In this document: positions 33,999-34,966 of the stretch, piece after piece
Layout of the letters: each line of letters opens with the position of its first letter
Position numbering within the stretch: the stretch's first letter is position 1
Assembly: GCA_945861565.1 (NCBI GenBank)
Contig: CAMAUY010000055.1
Location: forward strand, 1-34,966
Length of the DNA: 34,966 nt
Reading direction: 5' to 3'
From: Akkermansia muciniphila
GTDB taxonomy: Bacteria; Verrucomicrobiota; Verrucomicrobiia; Limisphaerales; UBA9464
Made by a program: the position numbers and the translations under genes
The notes under the pieces: generated by a model
The model's database searches: none
What the model saw: only the letters and a program-made list of their open reading frames with translations
What the model was told of the DNA's origin: nothing

Positions 33999-34700
33999 TC
34001 ACCGGAAGGCCGCCGGAACACTCTCCGGCACTCCGACGCTTCGCTTGTAATCTAGGATCCACTCCACCGCCTGCGCGGGATCATCCGTGACCCGCAGCAG
34101 ATCCACATCTCCGGGAGAAATCCATTTCTGCGTTTCGAGACTCGTGCGGATCCAATCCAAGAGCCCTGCCCAGTGGGATCTCCCAAACAGGATCAGCGGA
34201 AAACTGGGTATCCGCTCCGTCTGGACCAGGGTCAGCACTTCAAACAATTCATCCAACGTTCCGAATCCGCCGGGCATGTAGACGAAACCCATGCTATACT
34301 TCACCAGGCAGACCTTGCGGGAGAAGAAATAGTGGAAATTAACCCCAAGATTGGCATAGCGGTTCCCTTTCTGCTCGAAAGGAAGCTCGATGTTAAGGCC
34401 GACACTCGGCACTCTGCGGCCGCTTTTGGGGCGTGCTTCCGCCGCACCGCGATTGGCTGCTTCCATAATTCCGGGCCCCCCTCCGGTAATCACCGAAATC
34501 TCCTGCTCGCCGAGGCCACGGGCAATCGTCACGGCCGCCTTGTAATACACGTCATCCGGCTTGGTCCGCGCCGAACCGAAAATTGTCACCGCCGGCCCGA
34601 GCCGCGAAAGGGTGTCGAAGGATTCGACAAACTCCGCCATGATGCGGAACACCCGCCACGGATCCTCACTCATTCGCTGCGAAACCGGCAAAGGACTCAT
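33999..34700 (-). CDS. LOG-family protein (Rossmann-fold nucleotide-binding)
   Basis: 233 residues. The LOG/TIGR00730 signatures are GGGPGIMEAANRGA (73-86) and PGGFGTLDELFE (143-154), with VTIFGSART at the N-terminal strand. LOG proteins release cytokinin bases from their ribotides, or in many bacteria act as generic nucleotide 5'-monophosphate phosphoribohydrolases (the YgdH/PpnN group). ATG at 34700 gives MSPLPVSQRMSEDPWRVFRI, and 52 codons upstream are open but run through a palindromic repeat, so they were left out. The substrate cannot be told from the sequence. Confidence 0.9.
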   Translation of the reverse strand: MSPLPVSQRMSEDPWRVFRIMAEFVESFDTLSRLGPAVTIFGSARTKPDDVYYKAAVTIARGLGEQEISVITGGGPGIMEAANRGAAEARPKSGRRVPSVGLNIELPFEQKGNRYANLGVNFHYFFSRKVCLVKYSMGFVYMPGGFGTLDELFEVLTLVQTERIPSFPLILFGRSHWAGLLDWIRTSLETQKWISPGDVDLLRVTDDPAQAVEWILDYKRSVGVPESVPAAFR

Positions 34701-34789
34701 GGGTGGGGACACTACCGACTGAAAGGAACAAGAAAAGGAAAAGGGGGCCGGTAAACCCAGGGCTGCATCAAGCCTGCCTGGGAGCGCTG

Positions 34790-34832
34790 GCATCCTGCCG
34801 GCGGGTTCCGATTCCACGCGCCGGCAGGATGC
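34790..34832. repeat. Perfect 14-bp inverted repeat
   Basis: GCATCCTGCCGGCG (34790-34803) and CGCCGGCAGGATGC (34819-34832) pair perfectly around a 15-base loop. There is no T-run. The hairpin sits between two same-strand genes and looks like one more member of the palindromic intergenic repeats in this genome, but it does not share sequence with families I to VI. Confidence 0.75.
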
Positions 34833-34842
34833 CCAATGCCAC

Positions 34843-34965
34843 TCAGATTTGGTCAAAGAAGTTGGGCATTAGCGGCCGCTCGTGAGCCGGTAAACGTCGG
34901 AAATTTCTGAGGGTGGTGGCGAATTTTTCGAATTTGGCCAGGTCGCGGTTTCTTGCGCTTCGGCA
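34843..34965 (-). CDS. 3' end of a probable gene cut by the window edge
   Basis: An open frame enters from the right edge and ends at TGA (34845-34843), giving 40 residues: RNRDLAKFEKFATTLRNFRR, then LPAHERPLMPNFFDQI. The composition is protein-like and the other minus frames here are less so. The stop codon is about 140 bases before the LOG-family start. No family could be named from this tail. Confidence 0.4.
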   Translation of the reverse strand, partial: CRSARNRDLAKFEKFATTLRNFRRLPAHERPLMPNFFDQI

Positions 34966-34966
34966 G

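Noticed and set aside
1-34966. tRNA and rRNA genes
   Set aside because: No cloverleaf-like stretch with a T-loop GGTTCGA-type motif in the right context and no rRNA-like segment was seen in the intergenic regions.

Overview
The window looks like a chromosomal segment of a free-living member of the Verrucomicrobiota (or a close PVC relative). This is inferred from gene content: a DUF1549/DUF1553 protein with the CxxCH motif, a GYF_2 (DUF4339) membrane protein, a DUF6600-like Trp/Tyr-rich lipoprotein, a GlnRS with an extra insert, absence of rpmD (L30) from the spc cluster, and intergenic spacers packed with GC-rich palindromic repeats. No rRNA, tRNA, CRISPR array, prophage or transposase gene was found.

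Layout. 1-542: possible remains of a decayed gene. 543-1490 (-): sugar-nucleotide reductase like the plant NRS/ER (UER1) enzymes. 1491-3050: gene-free repeat island. 3051-4055 (+): galE. 4056-4630: repeats. 4631-6400 (-): glnS. 6401-6860: repeats. 6861-9482 (+): secreted DUF1549/DUF1553 protein, then guaA (9559-11100) and a GYF_2 membrane protein (11164-12090). 12157-25200 (-): a long ribosomal-protein cluster, read from rplB down to rplQ, with secY, map and rpoA, ending in a Rho-independent terminator. 25201-26051: a divergent spacer with a hairpin-rich element and a structured leader. 26052-27780 (+): rpsB-tsf with terminator. 27888-28997 (+): mtnA. 29049-32383 (-): a secreted protein and a lipoprotein in a two-gene unit. 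32635-33897 (-): M16 peptidase. 33999-34700 (-): LOG-family protein. The window ends inside a probable gene on the minus strand.

Most genes are housekeeping: translation (23 ribosomal proteins, EF-Ts, GlnRS), transcription (RpoA), protein export and N-terminal processing (SecY, Map), GMP synthesis, methionine salvage and cell-surface sugars. The ribosomal cluster follows the classic S10-spc-alpha order but begins at rplB. rpsJ, rplC, rplD and rplW are not upstream; the upstream flank holds a train of perfect hairpins bounded by 15-bp direct repeats. rpmD, adk and infA are also missing from their usual slots. S11 and S5 carry long low-complexity N-terminal extensions.

The most unusual content is intergenic. 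At least five unrelated sequence families are each arranged as two copies head-to-head, like the REPIN doublets known from REP elements, and one ~212-bp family occurs twice, on either side of glnS. No transposase of the RAYT type lies in the window, so what mobilises them is unknown.
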